This document shows positions 50,201 through 61,556 of a stretch of 64,000 nt of DNA, piece after piece. The notes below the pieces were generated by a model, which was given only the letters and a program-made list of their open reading frames with translations, made no database searches and was not told where the DNA came from. Position 1 is the stretch's first letter. Each line of letters begins with the position of its first letter. Source of the stretch: Lumnitzera littorea (taxonomy: Eukaryota; Streptophyta; Magnoliopsida; Myrtales; Combretaceae); NCBI GenBank assembly GCA_024138015.1, contig JAMXBB010000001.1:137544004-137608003 (forward strand), written 5' to 3'. The position numbers were made by a program, and so were the translations under genes.

Positions 50201-50735
50201 ATTGATTGAAAATCTTGGTTATTTTATGCTAAATGCATACTTCTATCTCTATCTCACTTCCTAAACAAGTTGTTGCTCATTCCCCTATAATTTGTTTTGC
50301 ATATTCATAATGGATTTACAAGTACACACCCAAAACCAAAGTATTAGCAAACAAGATCAAGGAGAGAAGTTTAAGAAGAAATAGCTGGATACTTATTCTT
50401 ATTGTTGACTTTTCTAACTTTTAAGAAAAACTACATGGGTCTTCTTAAGTGGCTTGATAGTTTTTGATATTCTGGTTTGTATATTGAGTAACATGTACTT
50501 TTAGGTTTTACAAATATTTTTCTAAAAGGTCAAACTATAAGTTTGTTTTAACAGTTATTTTAAAAGATTATACTACAAGTTTACATCAAACCCATATTGA
50601 ATTGGATGCTTTAAAAAGGTCAAGTCAAGTATACTTAGTGTAGACTAAGTTTATAATAGTAACTGTAGACAACTTCCACCTTAAGGTAGTTCACATGGCA
50701 AAAATGCTACGACTCCACCTCTTTGGAGCATGATA
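47265..50735 (+). mobile_element. Second LTR, inserted in the first
   Basis: It starts TGTGAGACCTCGG and ends GCATGATA. The left flank is ATAGT (47260-47264) and the right flank TTAGT (50736-50740), 4 of 5 matching. Removing it rejoins AATACTTAAAGGCCATAG with TATGTATTTATT, which matches the uninterrupted homologous stretch inside this same LTR at about 49650-49690. Two further start-like phrases, TGTGAGACC at 47455 and TGTGAAACC at 47857, lie inside, so it may be compound. Confidence 0.6.
48780..48802 (+). repeat. (GAA)n microsatellite
   Basis: About six GAA units. A second run lies at about 48943-48961. Confidence 0.85.
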
Positions 50736-51397
50736 TTAGTATGTATTTATTAGTGGTTGTAAGTTAGTTATCTATGCATATGCTGGAATATTGTTTTGCT
50801 ACTGTAAAATGCTGAGCTTTATATATTGTTACTTTATGATTAATGTTTGATTAGAATGTTTGAAATTGCTTGATAATCTCGAAAGTAAACTAACTTAAAC
50901 TTAGCCTAACTACTAACTAAATATGCATCATAACCTACTAAGAGAATGATTAAGATTCTCGGGCCAAATACAGACTATTCGATGAGAATAGCTGAAATGG
51001 TTATTTCCCCATCTTTAGTCAAACTAACTAACAAGAGAGAAGATCATAGTAAGGTTGGAGATTATGGTTCGAAGGTAGTCTCAAGCCGAAGGTATTCTCT
51101 ACTACACAAGCCTCAGTTTGGTTCCGATTCATGTGTAAAATGTCAAACTCTTCAACTCAGATTAGAATGGATACAATTTCTCTAATCTTACTATAGATTG
51201 GATAACGTCGTATGATGATATTTACTTGTACATACATTATATCTAACTAAACTACTTGAAAAGTTTAGATGCTCTATATCAAATACGTGTTACTGTTTTT
51301 ATCTCACTTACTGAGCAAGTTGTCGCTTATCTCACTGTAGTTGTTTTGCAAGTTCAAAGTAAATTACCAGCACATTTCCTAATAGGAATTAAGGGCT

Positions 51398-52296
51398 GAT
51401 AACGAGGTCTTAAGCTCAAGGACTTACCTCTTTAGTCCATTGAGTTGCCTAAATGAACTTAACCCTAGAAGAAGAGAAGTTCCTTCGAGCCGACCTAAAC
51501 AATCTTTCGAGCTCCCCCAATCTGATCACTATTTCACATGTAAAGAAAGAAGATCTTACTAATGCTGCTGACCCCCATTAGAGCCAAACAATGAACCCAT
51601 CTACTTCCGAGCTGACAAGAATCTAAGCTCGAACTAACCTACTGTCGAGCCGACCTACTAAGCTTGAGCTACTAAACTCCTACTTTCAGAACAAGTGCTC
51701 TGTAAGCCGCCGACTGTCAACTCGAGGCCAAGTTAGTCAACTTTGCTCAACTCATTAACCATTTGGACTATAGAATTGAGGGGTTGATACGTGTCCCCTC
51801 TCTAACATCTGTATCGTCCTTTGCAAAGGATATTCCTTTTTGTGTTGATTACCGAATTACCCTTGTATGATATGCACTTTTCCCTTTCTAGTAAGAATCT
51901 TTTTTAGTAATTTGCAATAACCTAGGATTTACCTTGATTAGGCCATATAAATACATGTATTTTGTATGAGCCGCATCATCTAGAATAGTGAATATATAAT
52001 TTTTCCTTTTTGAGCTAAGTGTTCTTCTACTTACTCTATTTAATCTTATCTAGGCCATTTGAGAGTGGACTAATGGTGAATAACCTTTGGTTACACTTGT
52101 ACATCATATTAAGTATAGCTTAAGCTTGTGTGAGGTATCAGTGGATCATATCTATCATTAGTACAAGTGAACTCCTGTTCAACCTCCGTCTTCCATTCGT
52201 TCTTTGAAGTCATCTCGTGGCTCGAACCCATCTCCTTGGTTACGCATGATATCAATGTCATGTATTCATCCACAAGCTCGGGGAGTGAGGTTCACA
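51398..52296 (+). mobile_element. Solo or partial LTR of the gag-only Ty3/gypsy family
   Basis: It starts TGATAACGAGGTC and is similar in plus direction to the reverse of 57713-59023: CCATTTGAGAGTGGACTAATGG near 52057, then GGTTACACTTGTACATCATA, then TTTGAAGTCATCTCGTGGCTCGAACCC, then GATATCAATGTCATGTATTCATC. The 3' end near 52296 is inferred from where the host LTR resumes. It lies inside the older LTR. No internal region remains. Confidence 0.6.
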
Positions 52297-52428
52297 ACAA
52301 ATTAGCTTAGTTTTTATTTTATTTGTCAATTTTACTAACTTTTAGGAAAACTAATAAGGTCTTCTTAAGGAGCCCTCTAGTTTTCGATTAGTAATATGTC
52401 TTTTTTCATTTGTAAACCTATGGACTTC

Positions 52429-53698
52429 TTATATGAGGTAAGTGCACCTATCAATTTTAATATAGCGGATGTGAGTCCGAGTCGATCCCTCAAAGATTTT
52501 GAGTACTAATATTAACCTTAGCTCTATTATCTAACTGGAAAATTGTGATAAATTGAATGAATTAAAAATACTGAAATTGACAAACTAAACTAATTATGAG
52601 ACTTGATTAAGCAATTTAGAAAGCAATAAAACTAAAAACGATTTCAAGTATGCAATAACGTATTTAGGAATTATTTCCCCTAGTGTTTAACATGTGACCA
52701 CTTAAAATATATTTAATTCAGTTTCTATTATTCTTAACCGGAGGGATTCACAATTAAAGTTAATACCTTTCTCAAGCATATTAACCCTAATCCTAAATTA
52801 TTTACCGAAATCTCTTCACTTAGTAATATAACTTAAAATTGCATTAATGTATAATAAATTCCCACACAAATAATTAATTTTCCAGAAGAAACATGTATCT
52901 TATCTCTAAGTATACATGTAATTCTCTCCAATTATGCCTAGATCTAATTACACATGCAATTTCTCAATCATCATGCATAATATCATAAATTGATACTCTA
53001 GAATTATTAATCAACAATTAAACAACATAATTGAATCAAGAAAGGATAGAAACTTTATTGAAATTTATAAATCAACCCAAAAGTCACATGAAACACTAGG
53101 TTCCATAATCCTAAATACACGAATTCTAAGCTATCATAATGAATCTAAAAACGAATTCCATAAAAAACATAGAAAACCCCTTTGATTGATGAAAAATCTC
53201 TTCAATCTTGAAGTTGGTGTTGCTCTCCTTTTGCTTCTCCTTCTCCTTAAGTCTCTTCTCTTCTCCCGTGTCCCGTTCGTTTTTTCTAATGTCTCCTATG
53301 TCTTCTCTAATGTCTCTCCCTTCTTGAAACCCTCATATGTCTTTTTATATATGTATTATAAGGATTCTGTTTTCGTCACCAGATACGGCTTGAGACATGG
53401 CCGTATCCTCAGGTCATGTAACTTTCTGCACCTGGCAAATTTTTCTGGATGGACACAGCCTGGAGACATGGCCATGTCCCAGACTATTTAATTTCAAAAC
53501 TTCATAACTTCTTCATTTGAACTCCGATTTGAGTGAAACTTGATTCCTTTTCTTCGTTTTCGATCCTAGAATGTGTTCAAACCTTGAAATCAAAATTTTA
53601 CTCAATTAAATATCAATTTTTAAAAAAAAAAAAACCAAAAATGTAAGGGAAATACTATAAAATCACCATGTGAAATATGTTTAAAATCAAAATTATCA
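52429..53698 (+). mobile_element. LTR-like insertion with ACTTC flanks
   Basis: It lies between ACTTC (52424-52428) and ACTTC (53699-53703) and splits the older LTR. The start contains AAGTGCACCTATCAA and GAGTCGATCC phrases seen in plant LTR elements. Near 53385-53480 are two GACATGGCC(G/A)TGTCC-type motifs and a TTTCTGCACCTGG phrase. The 5' terminal bases are not a standard TG, so the exact end is uncertain. The open frame 53186-53491 is a low-complexity accident. Confidence 0.5.
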
Positions 53699-54269
53699 AC
53701 TTCTATAAATCATTTGCTAGTTGCACTATCTTTTCTTATTAATATATTTTTTGAAATTTCCTATTGGTTTCAGGATTTTGTACACCATTTGATTTATAAA
53801 ACTCTATTCCTCTCAAACAATTTAAGTACAAGTAAGTTTTAACAGATATTATTTCGAAAGATTACACTACAGATTTATATCAAAAAGGTTCTGAATTAGA
53901 TGCTTAAAAGCGATGAAGTTGCAAACACCTTATATAAACTATACCTATGTTAGCGTGGCTAGCTTCCAATTTAAGTTAATTTATACGGTACGACTCTTTG
54001 GTTTAGGGCATGACACGTACCATCTCATAAAAAAATGGAAAAGGACATTAAAAATAATTGTAAAACAAATATTCAAAAATATCAATTTGCAAATTCCACA
54101 AATAAATTTTTCTAGCCACATTTTGATTGAAGAAACATGTAGCAAGGCTGTTGCTATATAAGAATGGAGAACAGTCAATCGTGATGCAGGATACGAAGGC
54201 ACTTCATGTCATTTTGAGTTTAAGTGAAGAGTACAATACAAATTGGTGCTAAAGTTATTGAGCATAATC

Positions 54270-56680
54270 TCACGGTGTTACAGTTGGCCTATAAGAATCA
54301 TAGCCTGGAAGGTGCGAGGTTTAAATTCCCATCACAAGCAGATGGAAGTATTATATGCTATGGAGGAATATATGCCCAACCTTATCGTTCTCATGGAAAC
54401 CAAAGTGGATTGTTCGTCAGCATACTCTTTTTATTATCTTTCACAACTATATGGGTATTTGTGCTTGGAAACAAAAGGCCAAAATGGAGGAATCGTATAC
54501 GGAGGTATTGGATGTGGAAGTAACAAAACAAACTAATTAAGAGATTCATGTGTTGACTAAGGTTAGAAATTCAAATCTTTTGTTATTTTTCTTTGCAATC
54601 TATGCCTCACACTGTCTGGACTTAAGAATAACTTAAGAAATTTTGCAAATCATGTGAACAACCAACTATTGTGTATAATTTAATGATATCATATACCTAC
54701 ATGAAAAATGGGGCATGGGGCCATTTTTAAGAAATGGAGCCTTTAGTTACTCAAGCTATATGAATGATTATGGATTACTAGATATGGGAATTGTTAGGCC
54801 TAAGTAGGTTTGATCAAATAAGCAACATTTCATAGGCCTTATTAATCAAGCCTAATGTAACAATGCTTGGAAGGCTACTTATCTAGAAGCCAATATTTTC
54901 ATTTACAGAAATGTCCATTATCCTATCATATTAAAAAATTAACCCTTATAAAGAGTTGATTTTTATAAATAAAACCTTCGGATTTCAAACCATGGGTTTT
55001 ATCATGAATCTTGCATGCCTCTTAATAAAACGATATGAAAACATAGCAACAACAATTTCAATTTTATTGATGCTATAAAAGGTGAAAGATGTGAGCGTAG
55101 AATCTACGAACTTTTGGCTTTTTGCATATACAAAATTAGAGGGCTGGTAGTACAAAGCACTTTCTAGATCCATTCTACCTTTTCTAACCAGCTTATAGAG
55201 TTTCCATAGGGGGAAAAAAAATAAAAAAATAAAAAAGACGATCGAATCGAAATTTGATAAAGAAGAATGCTTGTAGAAATGAAAAGAGCTAAACGGATTC
55301 AAGATGATAAGATAAACACATTATATTATTTCTCCCTAATGTTAACAAGGACATTGTAAAAAAAAATGGATCTTAGCTCCCATGGACAATCAGAAACTAG
55401 ATTTATACCATGGAAGATATTTACGAGCTAATTAACTTTTATTTCAATAGAATTTTTTGTACAGAAAGGGATGCTTGCTCTTAGATAAATCAAATTTTTA
55501 AAGAGTTTTAGATATGGTTTATTAATGGAAGTAGCTCAAAGTATAAGCAAACTATTAGATATAAGGAAATCTATGAAGCCTTAATATTTGTAAGCCCTTA
55601 GAAATGTTCGGGACAAGATGTTCTCTATGCTTTTTTCTTTAGGAAGTGTTGGGGAACAATCGGCCCTTTTGTTGATGAAAATTTAATTCAGTAAATCTTT
55701 GAAAGAGGAAGAGTTGCTTGGCAGATTAATAAATTGATTCCTTAATAAGGAGTCACCAATCATATAATATAATTTCATCTGATGGTCTACGTACAACTTT
55801 ATATAAAATAATTGCAAAATTTTTTGTCAATCATTTTAGACCCTTTTTAGATTCCTTAATTCACCATGTCCAGGCGAGCTTTATCCCTGACAGAAAAGCA
55901 GCAAATAATATTTATCTTAATCAATAAAATCCTTCGTTGCTAAAGAAAAAAAAAAGGTTTGGTAATCATTAAATTGGATTTAAAGAAAGTCTATGACACA
56001 ATTAAGTAGGAGTTCATTTACTAGGCTTTATATAGTTTAAATTTTCCTAAATTGTAGATAAGATTGGTAGATGAATGTATTTTATCTGCATCTATGGAAG
56101 TCCTGGTCAATAATGCTCCTATATCAACGTTCTATCCTAGTAGAGGCACTAGGCAAAAGATCGTTCATCTCCTTACCTTTTTTATTATAGGATTGGAATT
56201 CTTCCGTAGATTTGTATAGAGAGAAGTTCAATTAGGAAATTGGGAACTTTTTAAGGTGAGAGGAAATAACTTGAGGATTTCACATATAGCTTTTGCTAAT
56301 GATGTTGTGTTGATAGCAAATGCTTCTTTAAAAAATCCTGATACAATTTAAACGGCGATTTTAAACTTTTCAACTCTTTTAACTTTAAGATATATAAAGA
56401 GAAATCCTCTATCTTCTTCTCAAGAAATCTTCCACAAATAATTAAAGAGGAAATATCCATATTTATAGGATATAAGGAAGTATGTTCGTTTGAAAAGAAT
56501 TTAGAATATACTATTGAACAAAGCTTAAAACCTGAAACCTCTTTGTTAAACTTTATCAATACAAATGCTTAGAAGAAATTGAGATCAAGTTGAGATAAAA
56601 AAGATTCTGTTATGAATGCAAGATTGACTCTTTCATTAAGTGACATTTATTCATAGTTAGTAATTGAAGAATATATATAT
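54270..56680 (+). mobile_element. L1-type LINE, endonuclease and reverse transcriptase, decayed
   Basis: The endonuclease start is clear in 54243-54536: IIAWKVRGLNS, then NLIVLMETKV, the standard opening of plant L1 ORF2. RT remnants follow from about 55590: FFRKCWGTIGP, QASFIP-R near 55880, then KLDLKK.YD, and RGTRQ near 56140. The palm motif FADD is FAND near 56289-56303, so a catalytic Asp is lost. Later KSSIFFSRNLPQ and NAKKLRSS-like phrases extend to about 56680. Stops occur throughout. The reading direction is opposite to the two other LINEs here. Confidence 0.8.
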
Positions 56681-57142
56681 ACACTTGAATGGTATTTGGG
56701 GTATAATTCTTCCCCCCTAAGGTTGAATTACTACTTTAGAGAACTCAACATGACAGGCCTTCAGCCTTCAACCTTTTTTCGACAGTTAACTTTAGGAAAA
56801 GAAATATTTTGAAAAATGTTACTTGCCTAGTACAGGGAGTAAAATGAAGATTTGCAACACATTTTAGGCATTGTAGTGAGCTAGAAGATCTATATAAATG
56901 CCAGTAGTTTGTTGCTTTGGAAGATATATCACCTCCTATACGTAGGTATGTGCACAAATTTACACATCATATAGTTTATAGATATACCAAGTTATCATAT
57001 GTAAGTTTGTATATATAAGCATATAATAAAAAGTAAAGGATGTGTCCTTAATAACTCATTTTTTGCAACATCTAAGGCAAGTTATTATTTAGGAAATATC
57101 GACCCTTGGTAGGCTTTCTATTAGCTACAACTTATCTATGGA

Positions 57143-57342
57143 AAAATAACTTTTCCCGTCTCCTCATTGTCGTGGCAATAAGTAACTCAATGAAATTTTG
57201 TCAAGGATGAGTATGACAAATATGTAAGTATTATATAGTGTAAAATAACTTTTCTTGTCTCGTCGTTGTCATGGTAGTAAGTAACTCGATGAAATTTTGT
57301 CTAGGATAAGTGTGACGAATATGTAAGTGTTATATAGTGTAA
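57143..57342 (+). repeat. Tandem duplication, two ~100-bp units
   Basis: 57143-57241 and 57242-57342 both read AAATAACTTTTC..GTCTC, then GTAACTCRATGAAATTTTGTC and TATATAGTGTA with about ten differences. Confidence 0.8.
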
Positions 57343-57712
57343 ATTGTTTAGCTTAGGCCATGAATCAACATTTATATACTTTGCATCAACTCTTTGTAAA
57401 CACCTATTTTTACCCTTATGTAATTTTAAAAATTTGTAGAATAAGAAAAATGGTCCTAATTTAAAAAAATAAAATTTAGAAAAAATTAGAAAATTCAAAA
57501 AAGTACAAAAAAATATAAAATTTAGAAAAAATAAAAAAGGAACAAGAAAATAAAAAATAAAAGAAAAAAGAAGAAAAAGCGAATAATTTAAAATAGAATA
57601 GGAAATTTTAATTTAGTTTTAGTATTTTTGGGGTCTTAAATTATAAAAAGAAAGAAAGATAAAAAAAAAAGGGAAATGTTAGGCTTGAGTTTCGATTTAA
57701 ATGTAACTTAGG
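57343..57712. other. Gene-free A-rich flank
   Basis: A long A-rich run (about 57470-57680) and no recognised gene. It ends at the left edge of the gypsy-like LTR; the flanking bases there read TTAGG. Confidence 0.4.
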
Positions 57713-59023
57713 TGATACAGACTCGTAGATGAACACACGAACTCGATATCACACATAACTAAAGGGTGGGTCCAAGCCACAAGATGACTTGAAAGATAAA
57801 TGATAGTCGAAGGTTGAGCAAAGGGTTCCCGTACACCGACGAAGGATATAACGCCTTATACGAGCTTATATCACACTTCATATGACGCACAAGTATGGCC
57901 AGAGGTTACTTATCACTAATCCACTCTCAAATGGATTAAATAAGAGTAGCTCAAGAGTAAAAGAAACACTTAGCTCGAGAGTGAAAAAGTTCAGTGTATT
58001 CTCTGTATTCTAATATGATTATCAACTTTTACGATATGACAGTATTTATATTGTCTCGTTAAAATAAATCCTAAGTTACAGAAATTACAAAAGAATGGTC
58101 CTTATTTGCTAAAAATAAAAGAAAATAATTTATAAGAAAAATATGAAATCATGCAAAAGAAAGAACGCGGATGTCCTTTGTCAAAAAGGACAGTACGGAT
58201 GTCAGTAAAAAATAGTGCGCGCACGTTTTTACTGTGATTCTAACAATATTGTGGTCCAAGCAAGGGTGGGCCTTTGTTTAGGCTTGTTTGGCATCAGAAG
58301 AGGCTGGACTTAAGCTTCTAGATGTTCTAATAGTTCCAAGGTCACTCTGATATGTCCATGGCCAACCTGATGTTACCAAAGCCGACCTCAAATGGCCAAT
58401 CTGACCTATTATGTCAGTGACTGGCTCGAGGCATACTTGACATGATAGTAGTTAACCTGCCATGGCAGTGACCAAGCTCGCATGGCTGGGCCAGTTTGGA
58501 GTAAATGAGGTTGATTTGTTCAATACAATCCGGTATGACCGCACTAGTATGGAATGGCCAGGCGACTACGTCATGATTGAGCAGATCTTAGCCGAGCAAC
58601 CTTGGTTTAGCAAATCGACCTCGGTAAAGTAGGGTAGATAGGTACGGTAGGACAGTCTTGAATGGCTGATTCGAGTAGACCCAATAGAATAGAATAGAGC
58701 CGACCACAGAAGGGTAGAATGAATCAAGTATAGTAAGGAAGACCTGGCAAAGTAAGGTACAAATAGTAGGCCACGACAAAACTTGCAGAGTACATAAGGT
58801 CTTCCAATATTGCCATAGCTCATAGATAAGTCTGTAGGAGGGCTTAGTCAGGGTAGAGTAGGGTATACTCAGCACAACAGGGTAGACCCAATAAAGCAGG
58901 GCTAGTTGTTCAGCAATGATAAAGCACATAAACAGGTTGTCCATTTACGCAGAACTCGTGAGCAATACTCCCATGTAGTCCGAAGCCTGGCACATCATCA
59001 GGTCAGTGCCTGGAATCCTATCA
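57713..59023 (-). repeat. 3' LTR, 1311 bp
   Basis: On the minus strand it begins TGATAGGATTCCAGGC just after the polypurine tract and ends GAGTCTGTATCA. TG...CA ends are present. The middle (about 58280-58960) contains short, drifting repeats with TGGCC and GACC-rich phrases. Open frames on the minus strand at 58566-58944 lie within this LTR and are not genes. Confidence 0.75.
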
Positions 59024-59038
59024 TTCCCTCCCTCTTCG
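59024..59038 (-). promoter_or_regulatory. Polypurine tract
   Basis: On the minus strand: CGAAGAGGGAGGGAA, directly before the TG of the 3' LTR, the place where plus-strand priming begins in LTR elements. Confidence 0.7.
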
Positions 59039-59869
59039 AAGAGTTTTAACCTGAAACTTAGTAGTTAACCACTTCAGATCCCTTCGAGGTCAAACACTAA
59101 TCAACAAAATCTAAATTTAAACATAGTACACTGCAGTTCTTGCAACAAGGGCATCACCGGTCGATGCTCCCTCCACTCGTTATGGGCTCTATCAATTACA
59201 CCTTTTATCTCAAATTTTTCCTTCTACTCATCATGGATCCGATCAACTATACTTTAGTAATCCCAGCAACTATCAATTACGGGAAGCAATATGATCTCAG
59301 GGTCATACAAAGAATTACGGGTTCACAGATCTTATGTTGATGAGGACGTAAGATAGCTCTTCAATGGTAAGTGCTTCTGCCTCTTCAGGTTCGGCTAGCT
59401 CAAAAATCATAATTTCCTCATCAATTGTATTCAGCATTCCCCCTGCTTCCTCGTAATTCGGCTCTTCCTTCTCCTTCCATCTACACATCTCAACTCTTTC
59501 CAACAAGAGAGTCCCAAGGGTTAATAAGACATATCCTTAGTATATGTATCCATCACCTCAACTCTGATAAACTCCAATCCACAGTTGATAATAGCTCACA
59601 AGTGCAATGCTATATTTGCTCATATCAATGCCATGTAAACCTATTAAATGACTTGGACGCAAGATTCCAATTTGAGGAAAGCAAACACAATAATTTTTAG
59701 AGCTACCATTTGTGGCATTTATAATAGGTAATGGAATCAGTTCAGGAACATGCGGGTTTAACCACAATTCAGCTCAGTCTTTCTCGCCTCTACTGCTCAT
59801 CTCTCCAGTAACCTTCACCTCTTCCTTTTCTACTTCCTTTCCTCGGCCTTCCTTCTTGTCAACTTGCTC

Positions 59870-60470
59870 TATTTAAGTATTCCTTTGCTGCTTCATTTTT
59901 TCTTTAAGTTGCTCAAGCTGATCAAGTATAACCTCTAGTTTTTCCTGCACATCATAATGGTCAGTACCAATGGTGAATTCTTCTCTTAAGACTAGTTGGA
60001 TAGCTTCATTTAAGCTCCTTACTCCTGAGGGGTTAACATGTCTAGCAATCTTTGGCCTCAATCCTTTTATGAATCTCGAGATAGTACATGAACAAGATTC
60101 ATATAATTCACACCAACGTAGGAGCACCTTGTACTCTTAGGAAAACTTTTAAACACTTATTTGTCCTTGCCTCAAGGTAGTTAGCTCTTCATACAACTTG
60201 TCTTGATGTAATAGGGGTATAAATTTTTCTCTCATTATAGGTCTCATCGAGCTCCATGTAGTATTCGCCCCTTTTGGGATCCTTTGCCTTAATACATTCT
60301 TCTACCAAGTCCTAGCAAAGCCTTAAAGTTTATCCTTTATGATGTATTCCTTGTCACAATCAGGGCATGAATACTTTTCAAGGACTTTATTAACTCAGAA
60401 TTCCCAATCTAAGTATTCATATGGAGATCCAAAGCCATCAAACATGGGTATCCTCAACCCAATGTCTTCA
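59870..60470 (-). pseudogene. Retrotransposon gag (Retrotrans_gag family), broken
   Basis: Reading minus strand, a run of typical phrases appears: RIPMFDGFGSPYEYLDWE near 60440, a TTWSSMRPIMREKFIP phrase near 60230, TLRQGQISV, then YKVLLRWCELYES and SRFIKGLRPKIARHV, and LNEAIQLVLREE near 59980. This matches the Ty3/gypsy capsid domain. About five in-frame stops occur. The last 84 codons (59873-60127) stay open and end in a charged, possibly coiled-coil tail. No protease, RT or integrase follows before the polypurine tract. A damaged CCHC-like knuckle may exist near 59700. Confidence 0.75.
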
Positions 60471-61339
60471 TAGTCATAATCATAACTGTATCTTTGTCGA
60501 TTGTTATAAGCTATGTTGAATGGAGGTATTAATTCAACAAACTAGCTTGGCTTACAAGAAGTTTCGTCGGCAATGACTAGAACTATCCAATACAATGATT
60601 TCAAGGATATAGCAGTTCGAATACTTGCACAACTCAAATCTTCCACTTCGACTCAGCTCGAATACTAGAATCAACTCAGCTATTAAGTTGAAGTAACATG
60701 GATGCTTATACAGCTTAGCACCTAGAGGCCTCACTTCCTTAGCTCAGTTCAGATACACACTTTGAGCTCCAAAGACAACACCAATCCCCAAGTTAACAAC
60801 ACAACCCATTATCACAACTGTAATCACCACTAACACCAATTTTTCCAGTGCAACACCTAAGAAAATCTACCACTTGTTTCTGCGGCAACAACAAAGATTC
60901 CATAGCTAACAACCACCAAACACTGCAAGTTAATGTCAAAAACTTTGATTTCAACACAAATAGCTACAACACGTACCACCAATTGTTGTTGTAATAACAT
61001 GAAAGAATCCCCTTAAATGACCCTTCGTCTAAATTTAATGACCCGAACCACAATCAATATGCCTCAATCTCAAAAGCCCACTTTCCAACTTAGCTCTAGT
61101 AACCAATATACTCAAACGCACGAACGTACACAGAAATGAACCTCCTCTATTTTCACAATGAAGAACAAAGTGCAATAGAGCACAATAGGAACTAGACTAA
61201 TTGATTTATAGGTTGGTATTTTCAAAACATACTCTAATCGGACCAACTCCAGTATCTACAAAAAGAGCACAACAACTGCTAATCAACAAACACAAAGAAA
61301 CCTTCTCAACAACTTTACATGCTCCCTTTTTAAAACTAT

Positions 61340-61351
61340 GTTTTGATACTA
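61340..61351 (-). promoter_or_regulatory. Degenerate primer-binding site (tRNA-iMet type)
   Basis: The minus strand reads TAGTATCAAAAC three bases after the LTR end. It matches TGGTATCAGAGC, the usual site for initiator Met tRNA, at 9 of 12 positions. Confidence 0.6.
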
Positions 61352-61354
61352 AGA

Positions 61355-61556
61355 TGATACAAACTTGTGGATGAATATACGAACTCAATATCATGCGTAA
61401 CCAAAGGGGTAGGTCCAAGTCGCAAGATAGCTTGAAAGGTAAATGATAGTCGAAGGTTGAGTAGGAGATTCCTGTGCATCGACGAAGAATATGATGTACC
61501 AATGCTTTACATGAGCTCATGTCACACTTGATATGACACAAAAGTATGGGTAGAGG
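61355..61556 (-). repeat. 5' LTR remnant (last ~200 bp)
   Basis: It is similar to 57713-57900 for its whole length, then stops abruptly at 61556, where TGTAAGCCC begins a new LTR. Confidence 0.75.

Larger units (their letters stand above)
50736..54015 (+). mobile_element. Oldest long LTR of the stack, 3' part with two insertions
   Basis: 50736-51397 parallels 49665-50340 of the second LTR for over 600 bp, including the stretch with CTGAAATGGTTATTTCCCC and GGTAGTCTCAAGC. The sequence resumes at 52297-52428 and at about 53699-54015, ending GGTTTAGGGCATGACA. The ends match those of the other long LTRs (GACTC..GGGTGTAACA type). Confidence 0.55.
57713..61556 (-). mobile_element. gag-only Ty3/gypsy-type LTR element (non-autonomous), 5' LTR cut
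   Basis: Minus-strand layout: a 5' LTR remnant (61355-61556), a primer-binding site (61340-61351), a long leader, a gag remnant (about 59870-60470), a polypurine tract (59024-59038) and a full 3' LTR (57713-59023). The internal region (about 2.3 kb) is too short for pol and none was recognised. The LTR remnants are similar where both exist (57713-57900 versus 61355-61556). This layout is that of the TR-GAG / LARD-like non-autonomous elements described in plants. The gag has stops. The 5' LTR ends at 61556, where an unrelated LTR begins, so the missing part should lie beyond that insertion. Confidence 0.75.

Noticed and set aside
53186..53491. 101-codon plus-strand open frame
   Set aside because: Leucine/serine-rich low-complexity frame inside an LTR-like insertion.
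56296..56559. 87-codon minus-strand open frame
   Set aside because: Antisense to the LINE RT remnant.
58566..58944. Overlapping minus-strand open frames of 85 and 118 codons
   Set aside because: They fall wholly within the 1311-bp 3' LTR and follow its short internal repeats.
59315..59767. Minus-strand open frames of 63 and 69 codons after gag
   Set aside because: Could be the tail of the gag polyprotein, but no protease or clear zinc knuckle could be defended, so not called as genes.
61206..61541. 111-codon minus-strand open frame
   Set aside because: It spans the 5' LTR remnant and primer-binding site, so it is not coding.
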